A stretch of DNA of 64,000 nucleotides from contig JAXCGZ010016991.1 in the NCBI GenBank assembly GCA_037179515.1, positions 114,501 through 178,500 on the forward strand, read 5' to 3'. The notes under the pieces are model-generated. The model was not told the DNA's origin. It did no database searches and saw only the letters and a list, made by a program, of their open reading frames with translations. The position numbers were made by a program, and so were the translations under genes. Positions 42,001 to 64,000 of this stretch are shown here, one piece after another (within the stretch, counting starts at the first letter, position 1; each line of letters begins with the position of its first letter). The stretch comes from Halocaridina rubra (Eukaryota; Arthropoda; Malacostraca; Decapoda; Atyidae).

Positions 42001-44641
42001 AGCAGAAGGGCGTAACACGTTCCCCCTCTAGCTGTGGTTGAAAAGTTTGTGACGAGGACTAACTCTAGTAGACAATGATTCCAATAAAGGCTAGCGGTAC
42101 CTAGGGCATTTGTCGAATGGAAAAAAATAATGAAAATTATTAGTTGGAAAAAAAAAACGAGAGTAGAATAAAATATGTTTAACATGCAGAGATCATCAGT
42201 CAAAAATGGAGCTGCCTCGTGTGTCCCAGTAGGCATGTTGCAGTGTCCTCTTTTCATGTTCTTATGACACTGGCCTATATAAGGTTTGGTTATTTAAGGT
42301 AAGGTGAGGATGTATCCCTTCAATATCCAGTGGAGATCCCATATTGTTGCTAGATACAGGGTGACATATACTCTAAAACTGCTCAGTTATGATTGAAACT
42401 AGTGGCAGAATTGACTGTTTCATGTCAACAATACTTGGAAAAACCTCTTTACAGTGTCCGAATTAGATAAAGGCTTAAGCCTCACTTCTGTCTGATGTGC
42501 TACTCATATTCTATGCCTTGGCTGTCAGAGACATCAACCCCATATAGGAGTGGGATAAGATGCAGGGAAAAAAAACTATGCCTTGGCTATAAAATGAACA
42601 GTCACCGTGATCGGTAATTGTCTTTCCAAAATCTTGCATTATTTTATTTCTTGATTAATGTGGGTTTAACAAAGCCTGTGGTTAGTGATATTAGGCATTT
42701 ACTTTGTGTGTGTAATTTTTTTTTTTTTTAAGGATTGTGACACCAGGACGGGCAAAAAAAAAAAAATCTGCCCTCATCGGGCCTGGGCATGAAGAAAATA
42801 ATGTAATGAGAAGCAGAGATGGGAGTGTTGTTACTTCTCAGATGTGAAGGGATAATAAGAGATGTGTAATTAATATCCAAGAATATTTGGTGTTGATGTA
42901 GGCATAGAAAAAGAACTGTAACTGAAGGAAGACTTAACATTGAACTGTCCTGGACAGTCCTATTTAAGCTGTAGTATCGCAACAGGCGGTTGCTGCTGTG
43001 GACCAGCCTACTACATGTATAATGTTTAACTGGCTCTTAGTAATCAGTAAAAGTTTATAGTGGTATTAGCCAGTAGTGGAATTTTTACTTGTGCACATGG
43101 CTGTGTTATATAAGCTTAGTTTTATTAACTTTTGTTTAAGGTGATCATTATTTTTCTCTGATATATCATGCTTTGATATGAATAATTTTGATGCACGATT
43201 CAGGAAAGAATGCCTTATTTCTCAACGTACTTCAGTGAAATGGGGATAAGGTGTCTATACAGGGCATTTCTGATTGAAATGAAGATCAGAATAATTGATA
43301 GCATTGCATAAAGCATGAGATCTCTTAACCTATAAAATAATTTTATCTCCAATATTTGCTTGTTTATTATGTACTTGTCCATGGCTCACCTATCCTTCAT
43401 TTCTTAGATTTTTAGAGCATTGTGTATTGTGTAGTAATATAATTAAGCCTAACTTGGCCTATTACAGGAGTCGATTTCACTAGAGTAATTTGTTGTATAA
43501 TATCATCGGATGTCATAATGCCTCTGTTAACTATATGGAGATAGATTAAGATAGCTTACTCTATTTTTCATTGTTTGTATAAAAAGTGTGACATAAGTTG
43601 GCTTTATATCACTGGTTGTAATGATTTTGATTATGATATTCCATTCCTACCTTTTTTGCCTTTATATTCAGATAGACAGCATATATAATGAAAATTGTGA
43701 TTGTCTCTGACCATTAATATATCTTTAAACTTGTTTCAGGGTTTGAGAAGCCTTCAGCTATTCAGCAGCGTGCTATCCGGCCAATTGTCAAAGGCCGTGA
43801 TGTGATTGCACAGGCTCAGTCTGGGACAGGAAAAACAGCCACATTCTCCATTTCCATTCTTCAGACGCTAGATATTAATGTCCGAGAAACCCAGGTTCTC
43901 ACATTGTCTCCTACCAGAGAATTGGCGGTACAGATACAAAAGGTAAGAATAGGTTTTGTTTGTGTGTATGACACCAGGATAGGCCAAGAAAATTGCCCTC
44001 ACTGGGCCCAAGTACAAAGAAACATACAGCAAAGAGAAGCAGAGATGGAGAGTTCTGTGACTTGTCATATGTGAAGAGACCATGAGAGATGTGTAACGAA
44101 TATGCAAGAACATTCTAGTTCCCTGTCAGTATATTAGCTTTATGTCGCTATGTATGAAGGCCATGATGGGTGGTAAACTTGTGGTGCACTCCCCTTCACT
44201 AAAGGGTCCACTCACATTGTCCTTTAATTAGCATCTTGTGGTTATAGGGTCACCACATTTTCCCTCCCCTTCAGCCACTCTGTAAAATTCACATGCAGCG
44301 TAAGTGGAACACATCTCACTTTCTGGGGAGCCCAAGAACATTAGCTAGTTAACTCCCTCCACTTCATTTTGAAGACCACCCTGTATCCATTCTCTCCTTC
44401 CCATATACAGTACATCTGTGAACCAGTGCTCACAGATCATTATTTTATAATCTATTTCCACCTATCTCAATATCTAACTCTCTCTTCCCTGATTCACTGA
44501 CATACCACATGCTTCCAATGTTCTTTTCATTCTTTTTCTTTTATCATTGGAGGTTAATTGCACTTGCTTTTGGGGAATATAAAACAAAGAGGATGCCACA
44601 GCCGTGTTTATACAAAGTAAGCATAAGAGTGTTTATATATA

Positions 44642-44735
<94 letters not shown>

Positions 44736-47673
44736 GATGAAGAATGTAGAAGGTTAGGGACATGGCAGAAATTAGGGAATGATATAAAATAGGAAAAGGA
44801 CAGGCTGAAAGAATAGTCAAAGTATTGAGGACCTAGACTAACAAAGTAAATCGAAGCTAGAAGAATATGTGTGCTTATTCAAATTGATTTTATATTTTAT
44901 ATTATTTACTTCTATCGCTAATTTTACATATTAAATTTTAGGTTGTATTAGCTTTGGGCGACTACATGAGTGTCCAGTGTCATGCTTGCATTGGCGGAAC
45001 TAATCTTGGCGAGGACATTCGCAAACTGGACTATGGGCAGCATGTCGTCTCGGGCACTCCAGGCAGAGTATTCGACATGATCAGAAGGCGAACTTTAAGA
45101 ACACGATCCATCAAGGTAAAACTAGTGAAATTAATTGTCAATCTGGTTGAAGGAGATTAATTTCCAAAAAAGTTGTAGGTTTGACATTATAACTTGAAAT
45201 AATAAGAACAGGTTAACTTATCTCAAAGGGTTTATTTATTTGTGCCTAATATGTTATACTGTATTAATTTTCTGCCTTGGCTTACATTAGCTTAAAGGGT
45301 TTATATTTTTGTACAGAATTTGTTTTTACTGTATTAAGTTTCTGCCTTGGCTTAAATTAGTTCATAGGGTTTATTTATTTGTGCCTAATATGTTATACTG
45401 TATTAATTTTCTGCCTTGGCTTAAATTAGCTTAAAGGGTTTATTTTTTTGTACAGAATTTGTTTTTACTGTATTAAGTTTTTGCCTTGGCTTAAATTAGC
45501 TCATAGGGTTTATTTATTTGTAGTTTATATGTTTATTATTAAGTTTCTGCCTTTGACAGATGTTGGTACTTGATGAGGCAGATGAGATGTTGAATAAAGG
45601 CTTCAAAGAACAAATTTACGACGTCTATCGTTACTTGCCTCCTGCTACCCAGGTCGTCCTTATCTCGGCTACACTTCCCCACGAAATCTTAGAAATGACC
45701 TCCAAATTCATGACAGATCCCATTCGGATATTAGTCAAACGGTAAGGATTTACTCATTTTCATTATATTTCTCAGCTTTTTTCTTGCAGTCGCTAAGAGA
45801 TATTGTATGAAGTGTTATAATAATTGTTTTTATTTCTTGAAGCTATTAGTTTTCATAAATTGTTAACTGAATGAGGTCTCTTTTAAAGTCCACTTTTTTA
45901 TTTGTTTATAAGGATCACATTCAAAGTGCTTAGCACCATATGTTTAACAAGCTTGTTTGATAATTAAAAAAAAAAATGAATATCAAAGCTAGTATGAAAT
46001 GTAACTTGATAACTATTTATTCAGCTGAGACTATTGAAAAGTGGGAAATTTGAGAAAGCTCTTCAGTAGCAGATTTGTTTTTTCCAACACAAAATGGTGA
46101 TATTATACGAGTTTGTCTGATGATGTGATTGTTTATGTGGAATTATGGCACTTGTATGGTAAAATAGATATTAGTGATAGCTTTTCCATTTTGATAATTG
46201 TGACTAATGTATATCCGATTTGAAAACCTTTTAAAGTGATCATAAAAATTATGATATACTAATAGGTATTCATCTCAAGTAGATTTTGCATATAAGGTAT
46301 TAATTTTAAGTAGTTTCTTCTAATGATAAAGTGCATTTAATAATATTTCAGTTGCAGTTTTCCAGTGAAGTAGTTTTTACTTATACTATATATTACAGAT
46401 AAGAAGCGAATAATATTTTTCTTTTTCTTTCACCAGTGATGAATTGACCCTGGAAGGGATCAAGCAGTTTTTCGTTGCTGTGGAACGTGAGGAATGGAAA
46501 TTTGACACCCTTTGCGATTTGTACGACACACTAACCATCACTCAAGCAGTTATATTTTGCAACACCAAACGCAAGGTCAGTACGGTTTTAGTAAGCATTA
46601 TATATCCTTTTATTCTCTTTCATCAGCTTTATTAGCCCATCTTTATATGGAATCACTGTTTTGATGAGCCGCTTATGCCTACCTCTCACCTGGCGTGTTA
46701 GTATCCTGGCCCTTTTCTCATATACGATGCTATGTAATCTTTCCATGTAATCTTGGGTGTCCCTTTCCTTCCTTGTACTTTCTGATGCTGAATATACATT
46801 TTTACTTTAATGTCATTGCTATTCTTTTCAAGGTTGACTGGCTGACAGAAAAGATGAGAGAAGCCAACTTCACGGTATCCTCAATGCACGGAGACATGCC
46901 ACAGAAAGAGCGAGACGCCATCATGAAAGAATTCCGATCTGGTCAATCACGTGTTTTGATCACCACAGACATATGGGCTCGTGGCATAGATGTACAACAG
47001 GTGAGAATTGCTTTTGGGGATATGTTTTCAGGCTCTAAGAGGAGTAGTTGAGGTGTGTTGGTGTAGATTGTGGCAAATGCATGTGTCTTGTCTCTTCCAC
47101 CCCCCCTTACAAGGGGGAATGGGGCCATGTACATAGAGAGGTAGATAAATTATTATAATGTAGATATACCAAGTCTTCTGCTTTTGAAAATACTGAATTA
47201 TGGTTTTATAATTTGTCCCTCTGCAGGTCTCTTTGGTCATCAATTACGACTTACCAAACAATCGTGAGCTTTACATACATCGCATTGGCCGTTCTGGTCG
47301 CTTTGGTCGAAAAGGTGTTGCTATCAATTTTGTCAAAAATGACGACATTCGTATTCTTCGTGATATTGAACAATACTATTCCACACAGATTGATGAAATG
47401 CCTATGAATGGTAAGTGTTACTTTATGCCTTTTTTTTTTTCTTAACTTAAACGCCAAGTACAACTGTAACAGCTTTACATAAGAACAGTGAAAGGGCTTG
47501 ATTGATCTGTTTAGGCTATGCCATGGAGATTTTTATTTGCTATAGTAACTCATTTGATATGGCATGATTGTGTTGCTTGCAATGCAAATTCGGTTCCCCA
47601 TAAGTTCAAAATTTTTTTTGTAGATACTAGTGAGTATGGCTCAGAGCAGTATGCTCAAATATCCTGGTTGAAA

Positions 47674-47770
<97 letters not shown>

Positions 47771-48026
47771 GTATATATATGTGTAGCGGTTAGCGTGCTA
47801 TACTACGGAGTTGGTAGACTCACGATCAAGACCACAGTGGGGCAATAGGAATGTGGCATCCAGTCTTAATTCCCCCAAGGATCGTCAGATTGATCCCACT
47901 GACAGGCTGAAAAGCCTACCTGGAATTGGAAACTTTGCAACTTTCATATATTTTGAAGTTCATAGTATACTTGTAAACTTACTAATATCTCTTGTCTATT
48001 TTTTTCCAGTTGCTGATCTGATATGA
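36085..48026 (+). CDS. eIF4A3: eIF4A3, DEAD-box helicase of the exon junction complex (complete)
   Basis: eIF4A3 (DDX48) is the RNA-clamping ATPase core of the exon junction complex and acts in splicing-coupled mRNA marking and nonsense-mediated decay. Eight exons chain in phase: 36085-36229, 43740-43942, 44942-45115, 45560-45741, 46437-46575, 46833-47000, 47227-47410 and 48010-48026 (TGA), giving 403 residues against 411 in human. Motifs in order: AQSGTGKT (74-81), PTRELA (106-111), TPGR, DEAD (179-182), SAT (210-212), ARGID (330-334) and HRIGRSGR (355-362), ending MPMNVADLI. The acidic N-terminus [18 protein letters not shown] and the [13 protein letters not shown] and [10 protein letters not shown] segments separate it from eIF4A1/2. 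[14 protein letters not shown] differs slightly from the vertebrate form. Intron 1 is about 7.5 kb and swollen by nested transposons. The last exon has 17 coding bases. Confidence 0.97.
37632..40766 (-). mobile_element. Tigger (pogo-family) DNA transposon, 3.1 kb
   Basis: Terminal inverted repeats begin CAGTAACCCC at both ends (37632 and, reversed, 40766), each flanked by the TA target duplication. A minus-strand transposase remnant fills the middle. The left subterminal region repeats a block of about 170 bases twice (about 37705-38036; word CGTGAATGAGGTGATGATGA). The right one repeats a block of about 180-205 bases three times (from about 40046, 40252 and 40430; word GGTGCGACCCTTTGCG). The element is inserted in the RT gene of an older LINE. 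Confidence 0.92.
38332..39810 (-). pseudogene. Tigger transposase, frameshifted and catalytically altered
   Basis: Reading on the minus strand, the N-terminal HTH ([20 protein letters not shown], then [13 protein letters not shown] and LNESTVRYI) is followed in another frame by a second HTH ([16 protein letters not shown]). Another frame carries [14 protein letters not shown] and the first catalytic aspartate ([13 protein letters not shown]). The last frame has LLMDND (second aspartate) and [20 protein letters not shown]. In pogo-type transposases the last motif is normally QPxDQGVI, so the third catalytic aspartate is replaced by asparagine here. At least three frame changes plus this substitution mean it cannot make active transposase. 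Confidence 0.88.
41401..41700 (+). mobile_element. SINE-like element (family B), near full length, inserted in a LINE
   Basis: It starts near TTGCGATACTACAGCTGAAG, runs through ACTGTCCAGGACAGTTGATG, TTCTTCGTGCCCAGGCCCG and a T run, and ends GGTATCACAATCGTAAAAAG followed by (AG)n. It is the reverse orientation of the copy at 42728-43005. It interrupts the 3' part of the LINE ORF, with AAAGTAGTA on the left and AAGTATTA on the right as a possible degraded target duplication. Confidence 0.75.
42131..42727. other. eIF4A3 intron 1, unassigned stretch
   Basis: Beyond the LINE end I recognise no gene or repeat with a second copy. The word GTTATTTAAGGTAAGGTGAG near 42290 is unremarkable. Confidence 0.5.
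42728..43005 (-). mobile_element. SINE-like element (family B), best full-length copy
   Basis: On the plus strand: a T run, GATTGTGACACCAGGACGGG, CTCATCGGGCCTGGGCATGA, AGCAGAGATGGGAGTG, TCAGATGTGAAGGGATAATA, GTTGATGTAGGCATAGAAAA, CTGTCCTGGACAGTCC and GCAACAGGCGGTTGCTGCTG. On the minus strand the element ends in poly(A), which gives its transcription sense. No tRNA-type promoter is evident, so it may be the 3' end of a LINE or a SINE with another head. Confidence 0.75.
43006..43739. other. eIF4A3 intron 1, 3' part
   Basis: AT-rich intronic DNA ending in the acceptor ACTTGTTTCAG before exon 2. Nothing else seen. Confidence 0.55.
43960..44115 (-). mobile_element. SINE-like element (family B), partial
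   Basis: It lies just inside eIF4A3 intron 2: GTATGACACCAGGATAGGCC, CTCACTGGGCCCAAGTACAA, AGAGAAGCAGAGATGGAGAG and GATGTGTAACGAATATGCAA. Confidence 0.65.
44634..44729. repeat. (TA)n microsatellite in eIF4A3 intron 2
   Basis: About 95 bases of TA repeat with two phase breaks. Confidence 0.95.
45215..45555 (+). repeat. Five tandem 69/70-bp units ending at an eIF4A3 acceptor
   Basis: The GGG anchor of the unit falls at 45228, 45297, 45367, 45436 and 45506, so periods alternate 69, 70, 69, 70. Odd and even units differ (TTTGTGCCTAATATGTTATA against TTTGTACAGAATTTGTTTTT), which points to a 139-bp dimer as the duplicated block. Each unit ends ATTAAGTTTCTGCCTTGGCT, then TAAATTAG. The final unit ends TTTCTGCCTTTGACAG, the true acceptor before 45560. 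The earlier units therefore look like decayed copies of the 3' splice-site region. Confidence 0.85.
47676..47780. repeat. (TA)n(CA)n microsatellite in eIF4A3 intron 7
   Basis: TA repeat followed by a short CA run and a second TA run, joined directly to a tRNA-headed SINE. Confidence 0.95.
47781..47945 (+). mobile_element. tRNA-derived SINE (family D)
   Basis: The head TGTGTAGCGGTTAGCGTGCT fits a tRNA D-arm/A box. The body GTGGGGCAATAGGAATGTGG, TTAATTCCCCCAAGG, GGCTGAAAAGCCTACCTGGA is shared with 16745-16925 and 2185-2260. It sits directly after a (TA)n tract in eIF4A3 intron 7. Confidence 0.65.
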
Positions 48027-48802
48027 AGAATCCAAAGTAGGTCCCTGTCCATCTGTATAAAGAAGACTTATTTATATATTTTTTTCAGTATTACACTCGA
48101 TGTAATCTTCATCGTAGTAGTAGCTGTTTCACTCTTTAGAATTCTGTTCTTGCCAAGTCGGACTAATTTTGTTTACTCATTTGAAATCGGCACAAATTGA
48201 TTTTGAAGAATAAATTTGGGCTTTTTAGGGGGGGGTAATTTTTGCATATCTAAGCTTACACGTATTTTACCAGATTCAGTTTTATTACTTAGTGTTTATC
48301 CTGAAAATTAAGACTATCTTTTACTGTGTTAGATGGTCCAATCATAGAATTCAAATTCCCAGATTTGTTTTATGGTAATTACAGTAGCAGTATATGAGAT
48401 TATATGATATATTTCCTGTGCTTTGTAAATTGGTTTTACATTGAATATTTTCTTTAGTTTATTTAGGTAAATATAAACCATTAAAAGGTTAAATTGTCTT
48501 GCAAAGCTACAAGTATGATGCAAGAAGATGTTTTTTAATTATTTTATTATAGTGATGCAACCAGATCTCTGAAAATTTACAATATTCGATTACTGTAGTT
48601 ATATTCTCAGAATTCTCTTGCTGGTACTCTTATTTGTTACTTATTCGCATTTTAAATTAAAGGAAAAGGTCCCTTTTTTCTTTTGTGTAGGGTGAAGGGT
48701 GTTCTTATTATTTACAATATCGGCAAATGCTCGGTCACCCTAATGCTTTTTTTTTTCTAAACATTGTAGAATGGATACATTTTATAAAGACTGTGAAATA
48801 AA
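48027..48802 (+). promoter_or_regulatory. eIF4A3 3' UTR with candidate polyadenylation signals
   Basis: AATAAA occurs at 48209-48214 (after TTTGAAG) and at 48797-48802 (after CTGTG). Either could end the transcript. The region is T-rich without repeats. Confidence 0.5.
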
Positions 48803-48994
48803 AATAATATATGATGTCCATTTAAATTTTCTTAAACAAATTTATAAAGGTTGAAAAATCGACCTGCAGAGAGAGGAAGAGAGCAGGATATGGTGTCCAG
48901 TTCTAAAGAAATTTTAAGATTGCAGTCTTTGATAGCAGTTGAGAGTGTAAAGGAAAATACTGCTGCTAACACTGTAATTGGCAAATCCAGAATA

Positions 48995-49290
48995 TTTTTA
49001 CTGAAAGTACTGTTTGAAAGCCATTCTGTAGATATTGAAAACCAAGTGACTCATGTATACAATATTTTTAGTACCCATCACTGAAGTACTGTTTGAAAGC
49101 CATTCTGTAAGATAATGAACTCCAAGTGACTTGTATACAAGATTTTTTAATACCTGCCCTTGAAAATACTGTTTAAAAGCCATTCTTTAGATAATGAAAA
49201 CCACGAGAGTTATATACAAGACGATTTTTACTACCTGCCACAGAAAGTACTGTTTTTAAGCCAATTTGCAGACATTGAAAAGTTATTCAC
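48995..49290. repeat. Minisatellite, about 75-80-bp unit, four copies
   Basis: GTACTGTTTGAAAGCCATTC followed by TGTAGATATTGAAAACCA and AAGTGACTCATGTATACA recurs four times with progressive divergence just downstream of eIF4A3. Confidence 0.8.
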
Positions 49291-49630
49291 TTTTTTATGC
49301 AAGGCCATACGAATGTATGAGTAGGCATTTCACCATGTATGCAGTTCTCTGTTGCTGGTAACCAAACCCTCTGCAAAGGTATGTTTAGATTATGACGATT
49401 TTCCAAAATCTGGCAAAATAAAACAACTTTAAAAAAAAACAAGTGTTCAAAATTTCATTACAGAAATTATATACTCAATGCACCTGATGACTTCTGTATA
49501 TTAGAACTACTCATAATATACTCTAAAACACAAGGTATTACTAGAATCAGTAGTTGTCCATTCACAAGAAAGCAGGTATAAAACTCATATGATTTCTTAC
49601 TATGAAGCGAAATAATATATGCACCCATAT

Positions 49631-49806
49631 CACCACAGTGGTAACGCGCTGGCTTCGCATTCACGAGGTCGAAAGATCGGTCCCCGTCCAAGACCGAGAG
49701 TTTAAGCTGTTTACTGGCAGGAACTGCTGTGGGTGGACATCACAGTGGGGGGTTGGGGCTTGTCCTGGCTGACGAATACCCATTGTAAAATGGAAATAAA
49801 GTTTAT
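49631..49806 (+). mobile_element. tRNA-derived SINE (family A), copy 3
   Basis: ACAGTGGTAACGCGCTGGCT through GTCCAAGACCGAGAGTTTAA to AAATGGAAATAAAGTTTATA matches the two copies near 620-1039. It is slightly truncated at the 5' end. Confidence 0.8.
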
Positions 49807-50395
49807 ATAGTACTATTATAAACATACAAGATCTTATAAGCAAATTTAAATGTCACACTAAAAAAACTATGCTCTTCAAGCAAAATAAATGTTATTCCCA
49901 ATACTGTACTTCTCGTGTATAATACATAGACTATTACACATTATTTTTATAGATAAATATCTACAAAGTGACGTTTCTCTGCTTTTCTTTAAGTTAAACA
50001 GTTACAAGAACAACAAATTGTATTTCTGCAGTTTTCCTATTTAATTTTCAATGATACAGTTAATATAAATGACTGAAACCTTACAGTATACAGTAAATGC
50101 AGAAATGTATTTAAATAAAATAAAAAAAATTTACATTTACAAGAAATGCAGCTTGGTATTGATTTTGTAACATATCACCTCGTACAATTAAACACATTAT
50201 GGAAAACTGCAGTGCTTACAACAACACAACATACAACTCCCCGAGAGCTATATAAGAAACTCCAGAATCGGATATGTAGCTGCAATAGTGATCTGACGAT
50301 ACAATACCAAACCAAAGTGTGTTAAAAACAAAACATGATCATTGTTATCGGTTTTGTGCCCATGTGCTGATTCAGATGCCATGTAGAAACACATG

Positions 50396-50520
50396 TAGCG
50401 CCATCCTTTTGGTGCTAAACTGAGTTGGCACTTAGCTGTTTTGGCTAAGTTAGGTTAGCTTAGCTTAGTGTCAACAGGGCAACACCAAAACAATTTAGTT
50501 CCAATAAGTACCTGACCCCA
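50396..50520 (-). mobile_element. GGTGC-type MITE, copy 3 (short)
   Basis: CCTTTTGGTGCTAAACTGAG, TTGGCACTTAGCTGTTTTGG and CAATAAGTACCTGACCCC match the copies at 14443 and 21453. Confidence 0.55.
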
Positions 50521-51449
50521 TGTAAATGAAGTGCCATGAGAACTGCAACCAGTAACAAACTGGTCTGAATTTGGTTATGTTGAGCGGTGCGACAGGCATG
50601 ACAATAGAACCTCGTTTTCCCCATGATATAAAACAACCATTAATGACAGAGGCAGGACAAATAATCATGTCAAAGCCATACACCTTTAAACTTGGAGTTC
50701 ATTACCCCCATTATAGGGAAGTTTATCATGAGACAAGAGATCGAAAACTGTGCATGGAATAACTTACTGTATTGCTGGCATTCCCTTAACACTCAAGATA
50801 ATTAAGTATCGTGAAGTGTACTCAATTAAATAATAGATCCCATTATGGTGAAAGAGACAGCCTAAGGACAATTACGTGATGCAGCTCATGATAAGTAATT
50901 CGTATTTCCTAAATCAAAATATCTCCGTCCACCCACATATGAAGTCCGACTAAAGAAATAATCCTTACGATTATTAATTTGACCAATAATATTTATCTTC
51001 ATTGGCTGTTAGGTAGCATGGAACTTCCGAATTATATGTGTGTCTCTTATATCCCAAGTGGACTCCTCTAAAGTAACAAAATGAAAATACACAATTTGGT
51101 GCTTAAAATGCCTATGATAATTTTTTTTTTTTTTAAGTAAATATTGACCAGTTCTCAGGACACTTCATTAATATAAATGCCATTTATACTTGTAAAGAAT
51201 TCTAAAAAAGAACTTTTTACAAAAATGCAAATAATAACTATTAAGGATTGTTTAATGACGTAAAGGCAGTTATGAAATATGTCAAAAGAAATAAAATGGA
51301 ACATACCCAGCAGTATATTTTTCCAGGTTCATTCTTGGTTAACTAAGCTTGCAGCATAGTACCTATCAAGAGATCTGTCAGCTTGTCCTTTACCTATTGT
51401 GTATCATTTCTTAAACTGTCTTGTCCTTGAACTTCAACTTTTTCTTTGT

Positions 51450-51525
51450 CTTGATGACTTCTCGGTGCCCGGGCCCGACGAGGGCAATTTTCTTACCTGT
51501 CCTGCACATACACACTTAAAATATT
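51450..51525 (+). mobile_element. SINE-like element (family B), 3' part
   Basis: ACTTCTCGGTGCCCGGGCCC, GACGAGGGCAATTTTCTTAC and CTGTCCTGCACATACACAC match the 3' end of family B. Confidence 0.6.
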
Positions 51526-51644
51526 GGCCTTAAAATGGGAGTTTTGCTTCCAAAGGTTTCATTTAATGTTCTGTCATTATTACAATCAAGAAACTGAAGT
51601 CTGAAGGTGAGGAGGGGAAAAAACAGTTAAAACTGAAGCCGTAT

Positions 51645-51835
51645 GAAGCACTTCCTATGCCTACATCTACACCGAATATTCTGGTGTATTTGTTATGAAT
51701 TTCTTTTAATATCTCTTCACATATGACAAGTCACAATGCTCCCCATCTGTTTCTCTTTGCTTTATGTTTTCTTGGTGCCTGGGCCTGATGAGGGCAATTT
51801 TCTTTGCCCATACTGGTGTCACACTCATAATAAAA
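51645..51835 (+). mobile_element. SINE-like element (family B)
   Basis: It runs from TTCCTATGCCTACATCTACA through CTCTTCACATATGACAAGTC and GCCTGGGCCTGATGAGGGCA to GTGTCACACTCATAATAAAA, in the sense orientation with an A-rich 3' end. Confidence 0.7.
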
Positions 51836-52571
51836 ATGATATAAAAGACTGAAACTATGCACAAACATCAGCAAACATACTCTGAGTGGCACATTGAAAA
51901 TTCTGGAAGTAAGGTAATGGCTACCAGTATTACTAAAAGCTTTTAAATATGTCACTGGTTAAGAAATTTAACAAAGATGAATTTGTGTTCGCCTGCTATT
52001 ATATTGGAATATTTTATCTTGAAACCTCTTATCATAGGACATGACATGGAAGCATTCAATACTGTACAGACATCTGGTAATTTTTGTTTTTTAAGCTATG
52101 AGAAACTCCCGATTCTTACTTCAGATTTTTAACATAACTGAGTAAAATATGTCCATAAGTTAATCTAAAATAATTGGAAACATATTAACAATATTTATAG
52201 ATATAAAGCAACATATATCACGTAGTTGCATACATAAAAGTAGCTAAGAAAAATAAATACGATAATTAATAACCATAACTGGAAAAAGGTACAGATATGT
52301 AAAGTATAAAACTTTTATGAAGCATATATACCTGCACAAGTGCAAGAACATTCTGAACATGAGGTATATAACACACTTATCACTTGCAACAATAATATCA
52401 ATATTAGAGTGGTTTACATTTATGCAATAATAATTTCCAAACAGGACAGGAAAAAAAAAAAAGGCGAAATTCTCATTTCAATAACATCATTCTAAAATGA
52501 TTGGAATGGTACAATAGCTTTAGCTAACAAAATTTCCATCAAAGAACAAAAAATTATATCGATACGTCCCC

Positions 52572-64000
<11,429 letters not shown>

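Larger units (their letters stand above)
36930..42130 (+). mobile_element. Decayed CR1-like LINE split by a Tigger and a SINE-like element
   Basis: Three pieces of one RT gene lie in order: 36930-37631, 40767-41400 and 41701-42130. The first holds [11 protein letters not shown], a broken [13 protein letters not shown] stretch, [21 protein letters not shown] and [17 protein letters not shown]. The second resumes with [10 protein letters not shown] and a frameshifted FADD region. The third holds the C-terminal block [13 protein letters not shown], then [14 protein letters not shown]. Removing the Tigger with one TA restores the reading phase (FIIYLNDL). Stops and frameshifts throughout show an old copy. 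It lies in eIF4A3 intron 1, sense to the gene. Confidence 0.85.
49807..52571. other. eIF4A3-Pgant7 convergent intergenic region, remainder
   Basis: No gene is recognised. Besides the listed MITE and family B copies it holds AT-rich DNA, presumably including the 3' UTR of the minus-strand transferase. I could not choose a polyadenylation signal for that gene. Confidence 0.5.

Overview
This is a 64-kb piece of an animal nuclear genome, most likely a decapod crustacean. All four genes have GT-AG introns. The DNA is AT-rich and packed with long (TA)n, (TC)n and (AAT)n tracts, tRNA-derived SINEs, CR1-like LINEs and pogo/Tigger transposons. A Hairless orthologue, a Notch antagonist known from insects and crustaceans, places it within the arthropods. 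The decapod assignment is an inference from repeat density and style; the sequence does not prove it. There are no bacterial genes, operons, CRISPR arrays or phage.

Layout. (1) 1-9977, + strand: the 3' two thirds of METTL16, the U6/MAT2A m6A RNA methyltransferase. Seven exons are present and the N-terminal exons lie left of the window. (2) 9978-21919: about 12 kb without a protein gene, holding Tigger copies, MITEs, (TA)n tracts and possibly the Hairless 3' UTR. (3) 21920-29999, - strand: a complete four-exon Hairless gene (677 codons plus stop). It has a Su(H)-binding block, an eh1-like Groucho motif and a CtBP motif in a 47-nt terminal coding exon. (4) 30000-36084: the divergent intergenic region between Hairless and eIF4A3, with a tandem duplication at the Hairless 5' side, a large palindrome and an intact 1039-codon LINE ORF. 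(5) 36085-48026, + strand: complete eight-exon eIF4A3 (403 aa), the exon junction complex helicase. Its first intron holds a decayed LINE that was hit by a 3.1-kb Tigger and by a SINE-like element. (6) 48027-52571: the convergent intergenic region. (7) 52572-64000, - strand: the 3' part (eight exons, about 370 aa) of a polypeptide GalNAc-transferase of the Pgant7/GALNT7 type, running off the right edge. Its introns hold a 273-bp tRNA-headed satellite array, two foldback elements, several minisatellites and an RT remnant.

The genes alternate in strand (METTL16 > < Hairless, Hairless < > eIF4A3, eIF4A3 > < Pgant7). They look like unrelated housekeeping or developmental genes, not a pathway cluster. 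I built each gene by hand from splice-site phase continuity plus recognised protein families. Repeat families were recognised by comparing copies within the window. The most unusual item is the satellite array at 56.46-58.18 kb: seven tRNA-like heads at an exact 273-bp period, each with RNA polymerase III-type boxes and a T4 stop. A dispersed single copy lies at 22.88-23.17 kb, and both loci join a (TA)n tract at the same sequence.
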